Below, piece by piece: positions 24,960-32,630 of a DNA stretch of 41,640 bases; within the stretch, counting starts at the first letter, position 1, and every line of letters starts with the position of its first letter. A program made the translations under genes and the position numbers. This stretch comes from CAZGMJ01 sp964526785. Its GTDB lineage: Bacteria > Planctomycetota > Phycisphaerae > Sedimentisphaerales > Anaerobacaceae. The DNA is taken from assembly GCA_964526785.1 (NCBI GenBank), contig CAZGMJ010000046.1, positions 1-41,640 on the forward strand, written 5' to 3'. The notes beneath the pieces were generated by a model that was not told the origin of the DNA, did no database searches, and saw only the letters and a list, made by a program, of their open reading frames with translations.

Positions 24960-25537
24960 AGCATTTGTCTCCCTATTGCAAAACCGGGCGAATCCCACTT
25001 GTAGTCATAGCTCCATTATAGCAAGTGTTTGCTCTCATACCAAGGATGCAGTAGGACATTATATACATTTGTGTTCTCGACCAAGAATGCAAACCAAGTC
25101 TGTACACTACAGTCTCCTGTTGCGCGAACGCCCTTAGCGGGAGCCGCTTCCCAGTTCCCACCAGTATTATACAGTAGAAAGCTGTGGTTGTGAATGAATG
25201 TATTCGGCTTCAGACAATACGTTAGTCTTATCTCGACGGTCGCATTCCAGGCCGGCGGTGTTGTTGATCTTGTGGTTGCGGCGGGGCCGGAGGATTGGTG
25301 ACCGAACACCCGTTTGTGAGACAGGTGCCATCGCAATGGAGACATACGTTTTCCAGTTGGCCGTCGTTCGGGGGCCTTCGTTTGTGCGCCACAGGACACC
25401 TGGCAATCGTCGTGTTGTACGGACACGCTGGGGTTCGCAGGCGCGCTCGACCGCGGTGTTTCCAGGCGCACTCCGGGCTGCGCACATGGGGAATATCGGC
25501 ACGTGGGCTTGCGACTGCGGCAGTCTGTCAGCGACCG
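24960..25537. other. Intergenic stretch upstream of the PIN cassette
   Basis: A 578-bp region. The left part (to about 25210) is A+T-rich like the cassette and contains its promoter and a possible 11-codon leader frame (minus, 25008-24973, MTTSGIRPVLQ). The right part returns to high GC. A minus-strand frame at 25228-25485 encodes a cysteine-rich peptide (CLHC, then CDGTC and LTNGC) that could be the relic of a zinc-ribbon protein, but overlapping frames are equally open and no ribosome binding site is clear. Confidence 0.45.
25015..25043 (-). promoter_or_regulatory. Promoter of the PIN cassette
   Basis: On the minus strand: TTGGTA, a 17-bp spacer, then a perfect TATAAT. The first gene starts 56 bp downstream of the -10 box. 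A second TATAAT (25058-25063) lies further upstream without a good -35. Confidence 0.65.
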
Positions 25538-26863
25538 TTATTGTCCCCGCAGGTGCTTATCGGCGAAGTCCATGTATCGCTGCCAGTCGTACTCGGTCAG
25601 ATCGTGCCCGCCGCTGCGCACATGGTAACCGATTCTGCCTTTCTGCACGGGGCTGTCCAGATCGGGCATCTGCTCGACTCCGAGTCCCGTCAGGCCGAAC
25701 AGTCGGTACACGCCGCCTGCATGCCTGGCCGAGAGGAACTCGCCGCGCGGGTCCGCCCACAGATCCCGATCGGCGCTGGCCACATATACCGGCCGCGGCG
25801 CCATCAGGGCGATCAGCATATGCTGGTCCACGGGGCACGCGCCCTCGTTGTCGTTGTACTTCTTGAAGTTGTCGCAGAACCAGTGGGGAAAGCTGGTGTT
25901 GATGCGCTTGACCGTCTCGCCGTAGGCCCGCCGACTCAGTGCCGCTCCGCCGCAGCCTGAGTCATTCGATATCACCATTGCGAACCGCTGGTCCTGCGCC
26001 CCGGCCCACAGCGATGTCTTGCCCAGCCGCGAATGGCCCAGGACAATTACCCGTTCGGCGTCCACGTCCGCATCGGTCTCGAAATAGTCCATCGCCTTGC
26101 TCAGTCCCCACGCCCAGGCCGCAATCGAGCCCCACGAATCCGCCGTGCGTCCGTCCTCCGGATCGAACAGCCCGTGGACGCCGTTCTCGAAGCCGTCGTG
26201 ATAGTCCGGGTCGATATCGCCGTAGTAGATCGTCGCTACGCCGTAGCCGCGCTTTAGAATCGCCTCGATCGGAAACCGCTTTGCGGCTTTGCCGCGGGCC
26301 GCCTCGGTCGCGCGATTGTCCTTGACGCCTTCGCGTCCCGGCCGCATCCAACTGTCCGACAGCCGAATGGCCGGATCGGTGCTCACGGCGTGATTGCCCT
26401 GGAAATTCAACAGCACCAAGACCGGTGTCTTACCCTCGGCCTTGCGGGGCAGATACATCAGCACATCCATCCCCGGCCCGTCTTTGCTGCCCGTGAAGTT
26501 CACGCGCACCTGCCTGCGGCGTGCTTTGCCGTTCAGTGCATTATCCGAAGACTCGAAGACGTTGTGCGTGATCTTCTTTGATCCCTCAATCGGCAGGGGC
26601 GTCCGCCCGTAAACGTGCTCGCGGAACAGATCCAGTACCTCGGGCCGCCGCTTCTGACGCCACATCCGCTCGCTGCGTACTTTCGTGCCGTCCTCGCACA
26701 CCAGCGGGTCGGGCAGCGTGTACGAAGGCACCTTCGATTCATCGTAGTTTCGACCGGGCCGGCTCTGCGCCGCCAGTTTCGGATCGGCTTTCCAGCCCGC
26801 AACCGCAATACCCGCAAGAGAAACTGTAACCGCCAGCAAGACAAATACTCTTCGACCGATCAT
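25538..26863 (-). CDS. Exported carbohydrate esterase family 15-like enzyme (glucuronoyl esterase type)
   Basis: A 441-residue secreted alpha/beta-hydrolase with a signal peptide (about 1-22). The CE15 nucleophile signature is present as GHSRLGKTSLWAGAQD (Ser278), the histidine lies in SGGHDLTEYDW (His420), and the acidic residue is likely in ASADRDLWADPRGE (about 365-375). CE15 enzymes cleave the ester between glucuronic acid and lignin alcohols or similar glucuronate esters; marine relatives act on other polymers. Length fits the family. The ATG at 26863 has GGAGG 7 nt upstream and a TTGCGT-17-TAGAAT promoter. It lies between two A+T-rich accessory segments but has the GC-rich composition of the core. 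Confidence 0.88.
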   Translation of the reverse strand: MIGRRVFVLLAVTVSLAGIAVAGWKADPKLAAQSRPGRNYDESKVPSYTLPDPLVCEDGTKVRSERMWRQKRRPEVLDLFREHVYGRTPLPIEGSKKITHNVFESSDNALNGKARRRQVRVNFTGSKDGPGMDVLMYLPRKAEGKTPVLVLLNFQGNHAVSTDPAIRLSDSWMRPGREGVKDNRATEAARGKAAKRFPIEAILKRGYGVATIYYGDIDPDYHDGFENGVHGLFDPEDGRTADSWGSIAAWAWGLSKAMDYFETDADVDAERVIVLGHSRLGKTSLWAGAQDQRFAMVISNDSGCGGAALSRRAYGETVKRINTSFPHWFCDNFKKYNDNEGACPVDQHMLIALMAPRPVYVASADRDLWADPRGEFLSARHAGGVYRLFGLTGLGVEQMPDLDSPVQKGRIGYHVRSGGHDLTEYDWQRYMDFADKHLRGQ

Positions 26864-26926
26864 ATCCGTACCTCCGTACACACAGGCCCCATTTTCACAT
26901 GCCTCCCCGCCGCACAACGCTCCGGC

Positions 26927-26955
26927 ATTCTAACCGACCGCCGCTCTCAACGCAA
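26927..26955 (-). promoter_or_regulatory. Promoter of the CE15-like gene
   Basis: On the minus strand: TTGCGT, a 17-bp spacer, TAGAAT, 63 bp upstream of the ATG at 26863. Confidence 0.6.
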
Positions 26956-26971
26956 CACGACCGACAGCCGC

Positions 26972-27670
26972 TTACTCGATGCAGCTTCGCCCGCGCAGTA
27001 TGATAATCTTCTGCCAGATCTTCCGCGACAGGGCGTTGCACAAATCTTCCAGTTCCGTCGCCGCCTTGCTCACCTCCGTGTCGTGAAAATTCTCCACGTA
27101 AAGATAGCCGAGTTTGCCCGTAAGCGACAGCATTTCCGTGCAGTAATCGAGATAGCGCCCGAGCGAAAACGCGTCGAGCGTGCGTTCGGGGCTGTGCGCC
27201 GTCGGCCGCCCGAATCCCGCGGCGACGTCGGGATCCTTCGTGAGCTGTTTCATATCGACCACGTGGGCGATGTCCCGCAGTTCGTTGATCGCGTCGATGG
27301 CTCTGCTGCGTTTGATCCGCGTCTCGATGGACCAGAGAAACGCCGCGCCGAGCCCGATGAGAATCAGCAGACTGGCCCCGGCGTCGACGGCCTGGAGAAG
27401 GCCGAATAACGTGACCTGATCGTCCGTGTCGCAGTTCGTCACAATGGTCGCCAGCGCCATGAGAAACGCCGCGATCAACACGATGATGGCCAGCCGGAGC
27501 AGCCAGACCGGACGTGCGATGCGTACCGCCGTCCGTTCGGTCTGCCGCGCCACCGCGTGCAGATGCTTGCACACCTTATACAGATCGGAACTGGGAAAGC
27601 GGTCCCTGATGCGCAGGGACAGCCGCTCGATTGTCACCGTCACCCGTTCTGATTCGAGTCGAACCTTCAT
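26972..27670 (-). CDS. Unknown two-helix membrane protein
   Basis: A 232-residue protein. After a 70-residue N-terminal cytoplasmic part come two membrane helices (about 80-100 and 120-142) separated by a short polar loop (NCDTDDQVT). A soluble C-terminal part of about 90 residues contains FGRPTAHSPERTLDAFSLGRYLDYCTEML and a helical region (EVSKAATELEDLCNALSRK). I know of no named family. The ATG at 27670 is chosen because AGGAG lies 4 nt upstream and the promoter at 27757-27785 starts transcription between it and the longer frame's start codons. Function and link to the neighbouring esterase are unknown. Confidence 0.65.
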   Translation of the reverse strand: MKVRLESERVTVTIERLSLRIRDRFPSSDLYKVCKHLHAVARQTERTAVRIARPVWLLRLAIIVLIAAFLMALATIVTNCDTDDQVTLFGLLQAVDAGASLLILIGLGAAFLWSIETRIKRSRAIDAINELRDIAHVVDMKQLTKDPDVAAGFGRPTAHSPERTLDAFSLGRYLDYCTEMLSLTGKLGYLYVENFHDTEVSKAATELEDLCNALSRKIWQKIIILRGRSCIE

Positions 27671-27756
27671 TCGCTCCTGCCCGCCGAACGTCCCGCCCGG
27701 CCAATCGTGAACGCGACCATGATGCCTGCACACGCGGCACCCTGTAATGCTTCCGC

Positions 27757-27785
27757 ATTCTACAACGCCGCCGGCGTCGCTGCAA
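27757..27785 (-). promoter_or_regulatory. Promoter of the two-helix membrane-protein gene
   Basis: On the minus strand: TTGCAG, a 17-bp spacer, TAGAAT, about 87 bp upstream of the ATG at 27670. Confidence 0.6.
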
Positions 27786-28004
27786 CAGCCATGCGGCTGC
27801 GGCGTCTCTGTGGCAATTCCCGCCGGTCGCTTTTTCGTTGACATCGGCCTCATAATCACCTCTGGCAACTCACCGAAGAGTTTCACGCCGTCCGCCTCAA
27901 AGGCGCGCTCGAAACCGTCGTTCAGGTGAGAAAGCGGACCAACAAATGGATGGAGAAGCACGAAATTGACGAATGAATTGTCTTGTGCTGTGTCGGTTTT
28001 TCTC

Positions 28005-28033
28005 TTGAAAAGGCGAGATGGCGCGCGTAGATT
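28005..28033 (+). promoter_or_regulatory. Promoter of the PD-(D/E)XK-like gene
   Basis: TTGAAA, a 17-bp spacer, TAGATT, about 100 bp upstream of the GTG start. Confidence 0.45.
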
Positions 28034-28134
28034 CCGTGTGTAAGGTCGTTATGGCGACGGGATTGGTGCCAGCACAGAGGCACATTTAGAGCGGTTGTCG
28101 CAGTGTCTGAAGGGGCAGTGCCTGGAGGGCGAGT

Positions 28135-28956
28135 GTGGACGATTACTACGATGATTTTGTTGATGCACCAGAGGATTATACGGAGTGGAGTCCGGATAGC
28201 TACTTTGTTGAGGTGCAGAGTAGGATCCGGGAGATGTACGACCGGAAGAGGGACAGCATCTATTATCTGAGGCAGATGCAGATCAAATTCGAGAAAGACT
28301 TCTTCCATTGGATAACCTATAATGCGATGCTTGGTCTGCTACAAATTGGGTACCTCAAGGACGTAAGAGTGGAGAGGGAAGGCGGGACTGCGACGAGGTA
28401 TTTTGTGCACAAGTCTAACAGGTATCCTATGCGTCGAATTCGAAGAATGGAGAAATTGGTTCAAGACTACTCCAGTGATGTTATCACTCGCAGTTGCGGG
28501 CACAGGGCCGAGGATTTGTTCTGCAGTGGATTGGCCTTGAAGGGCTTCATGCCAACGCAGAAGAAAGTGAGGTCGTACGGTGGTAGAAAGTGGACTAAGT
28601 CGGGGCATGATTTGGACTATGTCTTTGAAAAGGATGGAGTGGCGTACGGTTGTGAGATTAAGAATACACTGGGGTACATTGAGAAAGATGAGTTGGTTGT
28701 GAAGCTTGAGATGTGCAAGCAATTGGGGCTGCGGCCGCTGTTCATAATGAGATGGGCTCCGAAGAGCTACATCAAGATGGTGGTCGATGGTGGCGGCTTT
28801 GCGTTGCTTTTTGGTTACCAAATATATGAGTTGAGCCAGGCAAAGCTGGTTGCAGCTATTAGGAGGGAACTCGGTCTGCCGGTGGATTGCCCAAGGGCGA
28901 TTCCTGAAGGAATTATTAATCGGTTTGCGAGGTGGCATGGACGGCATAATGTGTGA
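28135..28956 (+). CDS. Orphan PD-(D/E)XK nuclease-like protein
   Basis: A 273-residue protein in A+T-rich DNA. The C-terminal half has the ordered residues of a PD-(D/E)XK fold: Glu126 (HRAEDLF), Asp159/Asp161 (HDLDYVF) and Glu174-x-Lys176 (CEIKNTL), followed by LRPLFIMRW in the place of the last core strand. The N-terminal 100 residues are helical and rich in charged and aromatic residues, perhaps a winged-helix DNA-binding part (FHWITYNAMLGLLQIGYLKDVRVE). No methyltransferase or helicase is adjacent, so it is not an obvious restriction system; a Holliday-junction-resolvase- or repair-type role is as likely. The GTG start has GGAGGG 5 nt upstream. Likely horizontally acquired. Confidence 0.7.
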   Translation: MDDYYDDFVDAPEDYTEWSPDSYFVEVQSRIREMYDRKRDSIYYLRQMQIKFEKDFFHWITYNAMLGLLQIGYLKDVRVEREGGTATRYFVHKSNRYPMRRIRRMEKLVQDYSSDVITRSCGHRAEDLFCSGLALKGFMPTQKKVRSYGGRKWTKSGHDLDYVFEKDGVAYGCEIKNTLGYIEKDELVVKLEMCKQLGLRPLFIMRWAPKSYIKMVVDGGGFALLFGYQIYELSQAKLVAAIRRELGLPVDCPRAIPEGIINRFARWHGRHNV

Positions 28957-28975
28957 ATTGAGATTGTAATTCACA
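28952..28975 (+). terminator. Inverted repeat at the end of the nuclease-like gene
   Basis: A perfect 8-bp stem TGTGAATT/AATTCACA with an 8-nt loop. It includes the stop codon. No T-run follows, so it may be a weak terminator or a dyad for a regulator. Confidence 0.4.
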
Positions 28976-29009
28976 TAGAGGGATAGGTAAGTGTCGGGCA
29001 TATAAGGAG

Positions 29010-29038
29010 TTAGCAAATACCCCTATGAATACTATAAT
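29010..29038 (+). promoter_or_regulatory. Promoter of maturase gene 1
   Basis: TTAGCA, a 17-bp spacer, a perfect TATAAT, 78 bp upstream of the GTG start. Confidence 0.6.
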
Positions 29039-29116
29039 GCCCGGTAGCTTATTGGTGTGGTTTTGGCGTGTTGGATATGGCGGGGAGATGAAATCCATGT
29101 TTGATAAGGGGAAGCA

Positions 29117-30280
29117 GTGCAGCCGTTTACGCTATTGATCAAGCCGTCGGGGTCGGACTGTAACATCGACTGCGCGTACTGCTTCTACAAAGGCCGGGAC
29201 CCCGTCGTGGGAACGGGCAGGCAGCGGATGGGCGGGCAAGTGCTCGAGAGGCTCGTGTCCGACTACATGCAGCTCGGCTTTCCGGTGGCGGGTTTGGCGT
29301 GGCAGGGGGGCGAGCCTACGTTGATGGGGGTGGATTTCTTCAGGAGGGCGGTCGAGTTAGAGAAGCGGTACGGCGAGGCGGGCCAGCAACTCAGCAACAC
29401 CATGCAGACCAACGCCGTCCTGCTCGACGCCCGGTGGTGCTCGTTTCTGCACGAAAACAAGTTTCTGCTGGGCATCAGCATCGACGGGCCGGAGGAGTTT
29501 CAGAATCAGTATCGGCTCGATATGGCTGGCAAAGGTACATTCGACCGGGTCATGCGAGGCATTCAGTGCTGTCAGGAGCATGATGTCCAGTTCAGCACGC
29601 TTGTTCTGCTCAATAACAAAAACGTTGAGCATGCCGACGTTCTGATCGAGTTTCTGCTCGAGCATGACATGACGTACGTCCAGTTCATCCCGTGTATCGA
29701 GATCGACCCGGCGACCGGCGGGCCTGCCGAGTTCTCCATCACACCCGCCCAATACGGCGATTTCCTGTGCGAAGCGTTCGATCTCTGGTGGAAGCTCGGC
29801 CCGGAAAAGATAAACATTCGCGACTTCGACTCGCTCGTGACACACTACGTCATGGGCCGCCACACCATCTGCGCCTACAGCAGGCGGTGCGCCGGGTTCG
29901 TCGTTGTCGAGCACAACGGCGACGCCTTCTGCTGCGAGTTCTTCGTCGAGCCGCGCTGGCGGTTGGGCAACATCCTCGAAACGTCGCTGGCCGAACTCGC
30001 ACAGAGCCCGATCAAGAAGACTTTCGCCCGGCGGAAGGAGAAGCTCGCCGGCAAATGCTTCGTCTGCCCGCATCTCGACATCTGCCGCGGCGGTTGTATG
30101 AAGGATCGATTCGGCGCCGGCCAGGCCGCCCCGGCGCAACCCAGCTACTTCTGCGAATCGTACAAGCAGTTCTTTTCGCACGCGCTTGCCCGCGTTATAC
30201 AACTGGCCGCCACCATAACCGCGGGCAACGAAGTACGCCGCGTCCGTCCGGCAGACAAGGTCCGGCTGCACATAGAATAG
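29117..30280 (+). CDS. Anaerobic sulfatase-maturating enzyme-type radical SAM protein, copy 1
   Basis: A 387-residue radical SAM/SPASM enzyme that would oxidise the active-site Cys or Ser of sulfatases to formylglycine in the cytoplasm before export. The SAM cluster motif is Cys15-x3-Cys19-x2-Cys22; the GGEP motif is in WQGGEPTLMG. Auxiliary-cluster cysteines follow in TICAYSRRC, GDAFCCEFF, CFVCPHLDICRGGC and YFCESYK. The GTG start has AAGGGGA just upstream. A second, closely similar copy starts at 36445. No sulfatase directly adjoins this copy. Its last about 30 residues (TAGNEVRRVRP...) extend beyond the paralogue. No SUMF1/FGE-type gene is visible in the window. Confidence 0.9.
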   Translation: MQPFTLLIKPSGSDCNIDCAYCFYKGRDPVVGTGRQRMGGQVLERLVSDYMQLGFPVAGLAWQGGEPTLMGVDFFRRAVELEKRYGEAGQQLSNTMQTNAVLLDARWCSFLHENKFLLGISIDGPEEFQNQYRLDMAGKGTFDRVMRGIQCCQEHDVQFSTLVLLNNKNVEHADVLIEFLLEHDMTYVQFIPCIEIDPATGGPAEFSITPAQYGDFLCEAFDLWWKLGPEKINIRDFDSLVTHYVMGRHTICAYSRRCAGFVVVEHNGDAFCCEFFVEPRWRLGNILETSLAELAQSPIKKTFARRKEKLAGKCFVCPHLDICRGGCMKDRFGAGQAAPAQPSYFCESYKQFFSHALARVIQLAATITAGNEVRRVRPADKVRLHIE

Positions 30281-30312
30281 TCCGATTGCTCGGGCCCGCC
30301 GCGTGACGCATC

Positions 30313-30341
30313 TTGCCACCGGTCCGCGCCTTTCGTATTAT
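30313..30341 (+). promoter_or_regulatory. Promoter of the clan GH-A hydrolase gene
   Basis: TTGCCA, a 17-bp spacer, TATTAT, 62 bp upstream of the start at 30404. Confidence 0.6.
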
Positions 30342-30403
30342 GAGCATGTGTCCTGCTCCGTGCAGGCTGAGACATCGAATCAAAATGGATTGGAGAACGA
30401 ATC

Positions 30404-31774
30404 ATGCGTCACGCCAGAACCATCGTATTGCTGTTGCTTGCATCCGCTGTCATCGCCTCGACCGCGGCCGCCGCCCCTCGCCAATTCACCGTGGGCGTCT
30501 GCACGCATTTCAGCCAGAACAAGGGCCACGTGCAGATGAATCTCAACATGATCAAGGCCGCCGGCATCGATGCTATTCGTGACGAGGCCGGCTGGGCGGG
30601 TGTCGAACGCGTCAAGGGCGAGTACCGCGTGCCCGACCGCGTCGAACAGTACATCCGCACCGCCGCGGGCAAAGGCCTCGATGTGATGCTGATCCTCGAC
30701 TACTCGAATCGCCTCTACGACGATGGCGACCGCCCCCGCTCCCCCGAGGCCATCGAGGGCTTCTGCGGATACGCCGAATTCATGGTCCGGCACTTCGGCG
30801 ACGACATCCGCCTCTACGAAGTCTGGAACGAATGGGACATCGGCATCGGCCTGCCCGAGCCGTATCGCAAAGGCGGTTCGCCCGAAGACTACTTCAAGCT
30901 GCTCAAGGCCGTCTATCCGCGAATCAAGGCCGCCAATCCGAAGGCGACCGTGGTCGCCGGGGCCAGCACAAGCGGCGGGGTCAAACGCGGCTGGCTGGAC
31001 AAGGTGGTCGAACTCGGGGGGCTCGAGTATTGCGACGCCGTCTCCATCCATGCCTACAACTACAGCGACAAATTCCCGCAGCGTTCCCCGGAGACCTGTT
31101 CGCAATGGATGGCCGGCGTTCAGCAAATGCTCCGAGAGCACAACGACGGCGTCGATGTCCCATTTTACGTTACCGAAATGGGCTGGCCCAATCAGACCGA
31201 CAAGCGCGGCACCGAACCGCAGCTTTCGGCCTCGTATCTGGCAAGGCTGTATCTGCTCGCCCGCACGTCGCCGTCGTTTCGCGGTATCTGGTGGTACGAT
31301 TTCCAGGACGACGGCTGGAACCCCGAACACAACGAGGACAACTTCGGCATCGTCCGGCCCGATCTGACGCCCAAGCCGCACTACCATGTCATGGCGGACA
31401 TCGCCGAACTGGTCGCCCGCGCTGAGTTCCGTGGTGAAATGGACGTCGAAGACGACGGGCTCCGCATTCTGCGATTTAGGCATCAGGACGCCGACGTCCT
31501 GGCCGTCTGGTCGGCCGACGACCGGCAGCGACAGATCATCCTGCAGACGAAGCGACCCCCGGCGGAGGTTGTCGTGCAGCAGGTCGGGCGCGATCCGGTC
31601 CGCAGCGCATGGGGCTTTCGCGACTGGGCGGGGGGCGATCGTCAATTTCATCCCGATCAGCTATCGCTCGTCGTCGATCACCGGCCCACCCTCCTAACCG
31701 GACGACTCGAAGACGTGTCGGTTGCCGAGATTCGCGAGCGATTCCGTTCGGCAGACTACGGCCACCGACGATAG
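30404..31774 (+). CDS. Exported clan GH-A glycoside hydrolase (GH39/GH5-like)
   Basis: A 456-residue secreted TIM-barrel hydrolase with a signal peptide (about 1-23). Both catalytic glutamates of clan GH-A can be placed: the acid/base Glu143 in YEVWNEWD after strand 4 and the nucleophile Glu258 in YVTEMGWP after strand 7. Supporting motifs are RDEAGWAGVE near the start and IHAYNYS after strand 6. It is about the length of GH39/GH5 catalytic cores plus a small C-terminal beta domain (about 350-450). I cannot fix the family or substrate. It has its own promoter and lies just after maturase 1. Confidence 0.82.
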   Translation: MRHARTIVLLLLASAVIASTAAAAPRQFTVGVCTHFSQNKGHVQMNLNMIKAAGIDAIRDEAGWAGVERVKGEYRVPDRVEQYIRTAAGKGLDVMLILDYSNRLYDDGDRPRSPEAIEGFCGYAEFMVRHFGDDIRLYEVWNEWDIGIGLPEPYRKGGSPEDYFKLLKAVYPRIKAANPKATVVAGASTSGGVKRGWLDKVVELGGLEYCDAVSIHAYNYSDKFPQRSPETCSQWMAGVQQMLREHNDGVDVPFYVTEMGWPNQTDKRGTEPQLSASYLARLYLLARTSPSFRGIWWYDFQDDGWNPEHNEDNFGIVRPDLTPKPHYHVMADIAELVARAEFRGEMDVEDDGLRILRFRHQDADVLAVWSADDRQRQIILQTKRPPAEVVVQQVGRDPVRSAWGFRDWAGGDRQFHPDQLSLVVDHRPTLLTGRLEDVSVAEIRERFRSADYGHRR

Positions 31775-32000
31775 CCCGCGATCGAGTTCCATCGCCGGTC
31801 CTGCAAGAGCCGGTCTGTGCTGGTCTCGATCTGTATGCTGCGGCCCGCCATGTGTGTCGTGAACGTTTTGTTTTTGCGTGAACTTTGCCGCCGTGGTGCT
31901 AATATAGTCTACATGTGTCCGGCAGGAAGGCACGGTTGCTGGTTCGGCTTCCCGCCTGGACCACCAATGTTGACAAACATGGGCTAAGGAGCATTATACA

Positions 32001-32609
32001 ATGTGGAACTTCAACAAGTGTCTGGTAGTGGTTGCTCATCCGGATGACGAGACGCTGTGGGCCGGCGGTACGATGCTCATGCATCCCGACAGCAAATGGA
32101 CCGTCATCTGTCTCTGCAGGAAGAGCGACCCCGACCGCGCACCGAAGTTCCAGAAAGCGATGGAGCGATACGGTGCGCACGGACTGATGGGCGATATCGA
32201 CGACGGCCCCGAGCAGGACCCGCTGTTGCCGCGACTCGTTCGCAGGACGCTCCTGGATTTGCTGCCCCCGCTGCGTTTCGACCTGGTGCTGACGCATGGC
32301 TTCCAGGGCGAGTACACCAGCCACCGACGCCACCAGGAGGTCGGCGCCGCGGTTATGGCGCTGTGGGACCGCGGTGACATATCCACTCCCGAGGTATGGC
32401 GATTCGCTTACGATGACGGCGAGGGCAGGCATCTGCCCCTTGCGATTGGTGATGCCGACGTTACCACCATGCTGCCCCGCTATATCTGGCAGGAGAAATA
32501 CGACTTGATCACGCAGACGTACGGCTTTGCCGAAGACACGTTCGAGGCAAAGGCGACGCCCAAACAGGAAGCGTTCTGGCGACTACATGCCAGGAATAGA
32601 AAAGGCTGA
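32001..32609 (+). CDS. PIG-L/LmbE-family N-deacetylase
   Basis: A 202-residue cytoplasmic zinc-dependent deacetylase. The family motif AHPDDE is at residues 12-17 and the third metal ligand is in the SHRRHQEV stretch. Members remove N-acetyl groups from GlcNAc-containing substrates such as GlcNAc-inositol. AAGGAG lies upstream of the ATG. It is 21 bp before a GT4 glycosyltransferase gene. Together this resembles a small pathway that attaches a sugar and deacetylates it, as in mycothiol or bacillithiol biosynthesis, although no inositol- or malate-specific feature is visible. A TAATAT box about 100 bp upstream may be part of the promoter. Confidence 0.85.
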   Translation: MWNFNKCLVVVAHPDDETLWAGGTMLMHPDSKWTVICLCRKSDPDRAPKFQKAMERYGAHGLMGDIDDGPEQDPLLPRLVRRTLLDLLPPLRFDLVLTHGFQGEYTSHRRHQEVGAAVMALWDRGDISTPEVWRFAYDDGEGRHLPLAIGDADVTTMLPRYIWQEKYDLITQTYGFAEDTFEAKATPKQEAFWRLHARNRKG

Positions 32610-32630
32610 TATTGCAGAGGAGTCCGCACG

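Larger units (their letters stand above)
27671..28134. other. Divergent intergenic region before the nuclease-like gene
   Basis: A 464-bp stretch without a supported gene. It holds the promoter of the membrane-protein gene (27757-27785, minus) and that of the nuclease-like gene (28005-28033, plus). A minus-strand frame continues to 27961, but it is upstream of the promoter and not protein-like. Composition shifts from GC-rich to A+T-richer near 27950. Confidence 0.55.

Noticed and set aside
25167..25502. Cysteine-rich frames upstream of the CE15-like gene
   Set aside because: Several overlapping open frames, no ribosome site; one cysteine cluster may be a relic, but it cannot be supported as a gene.
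31972..32000. TTGACA and TATACA before the PIG-L gene as a promoter
   Set aside because: The -10 box would end directly at the ATG and overlap the ribosome site, so transcription would start inside the gene.
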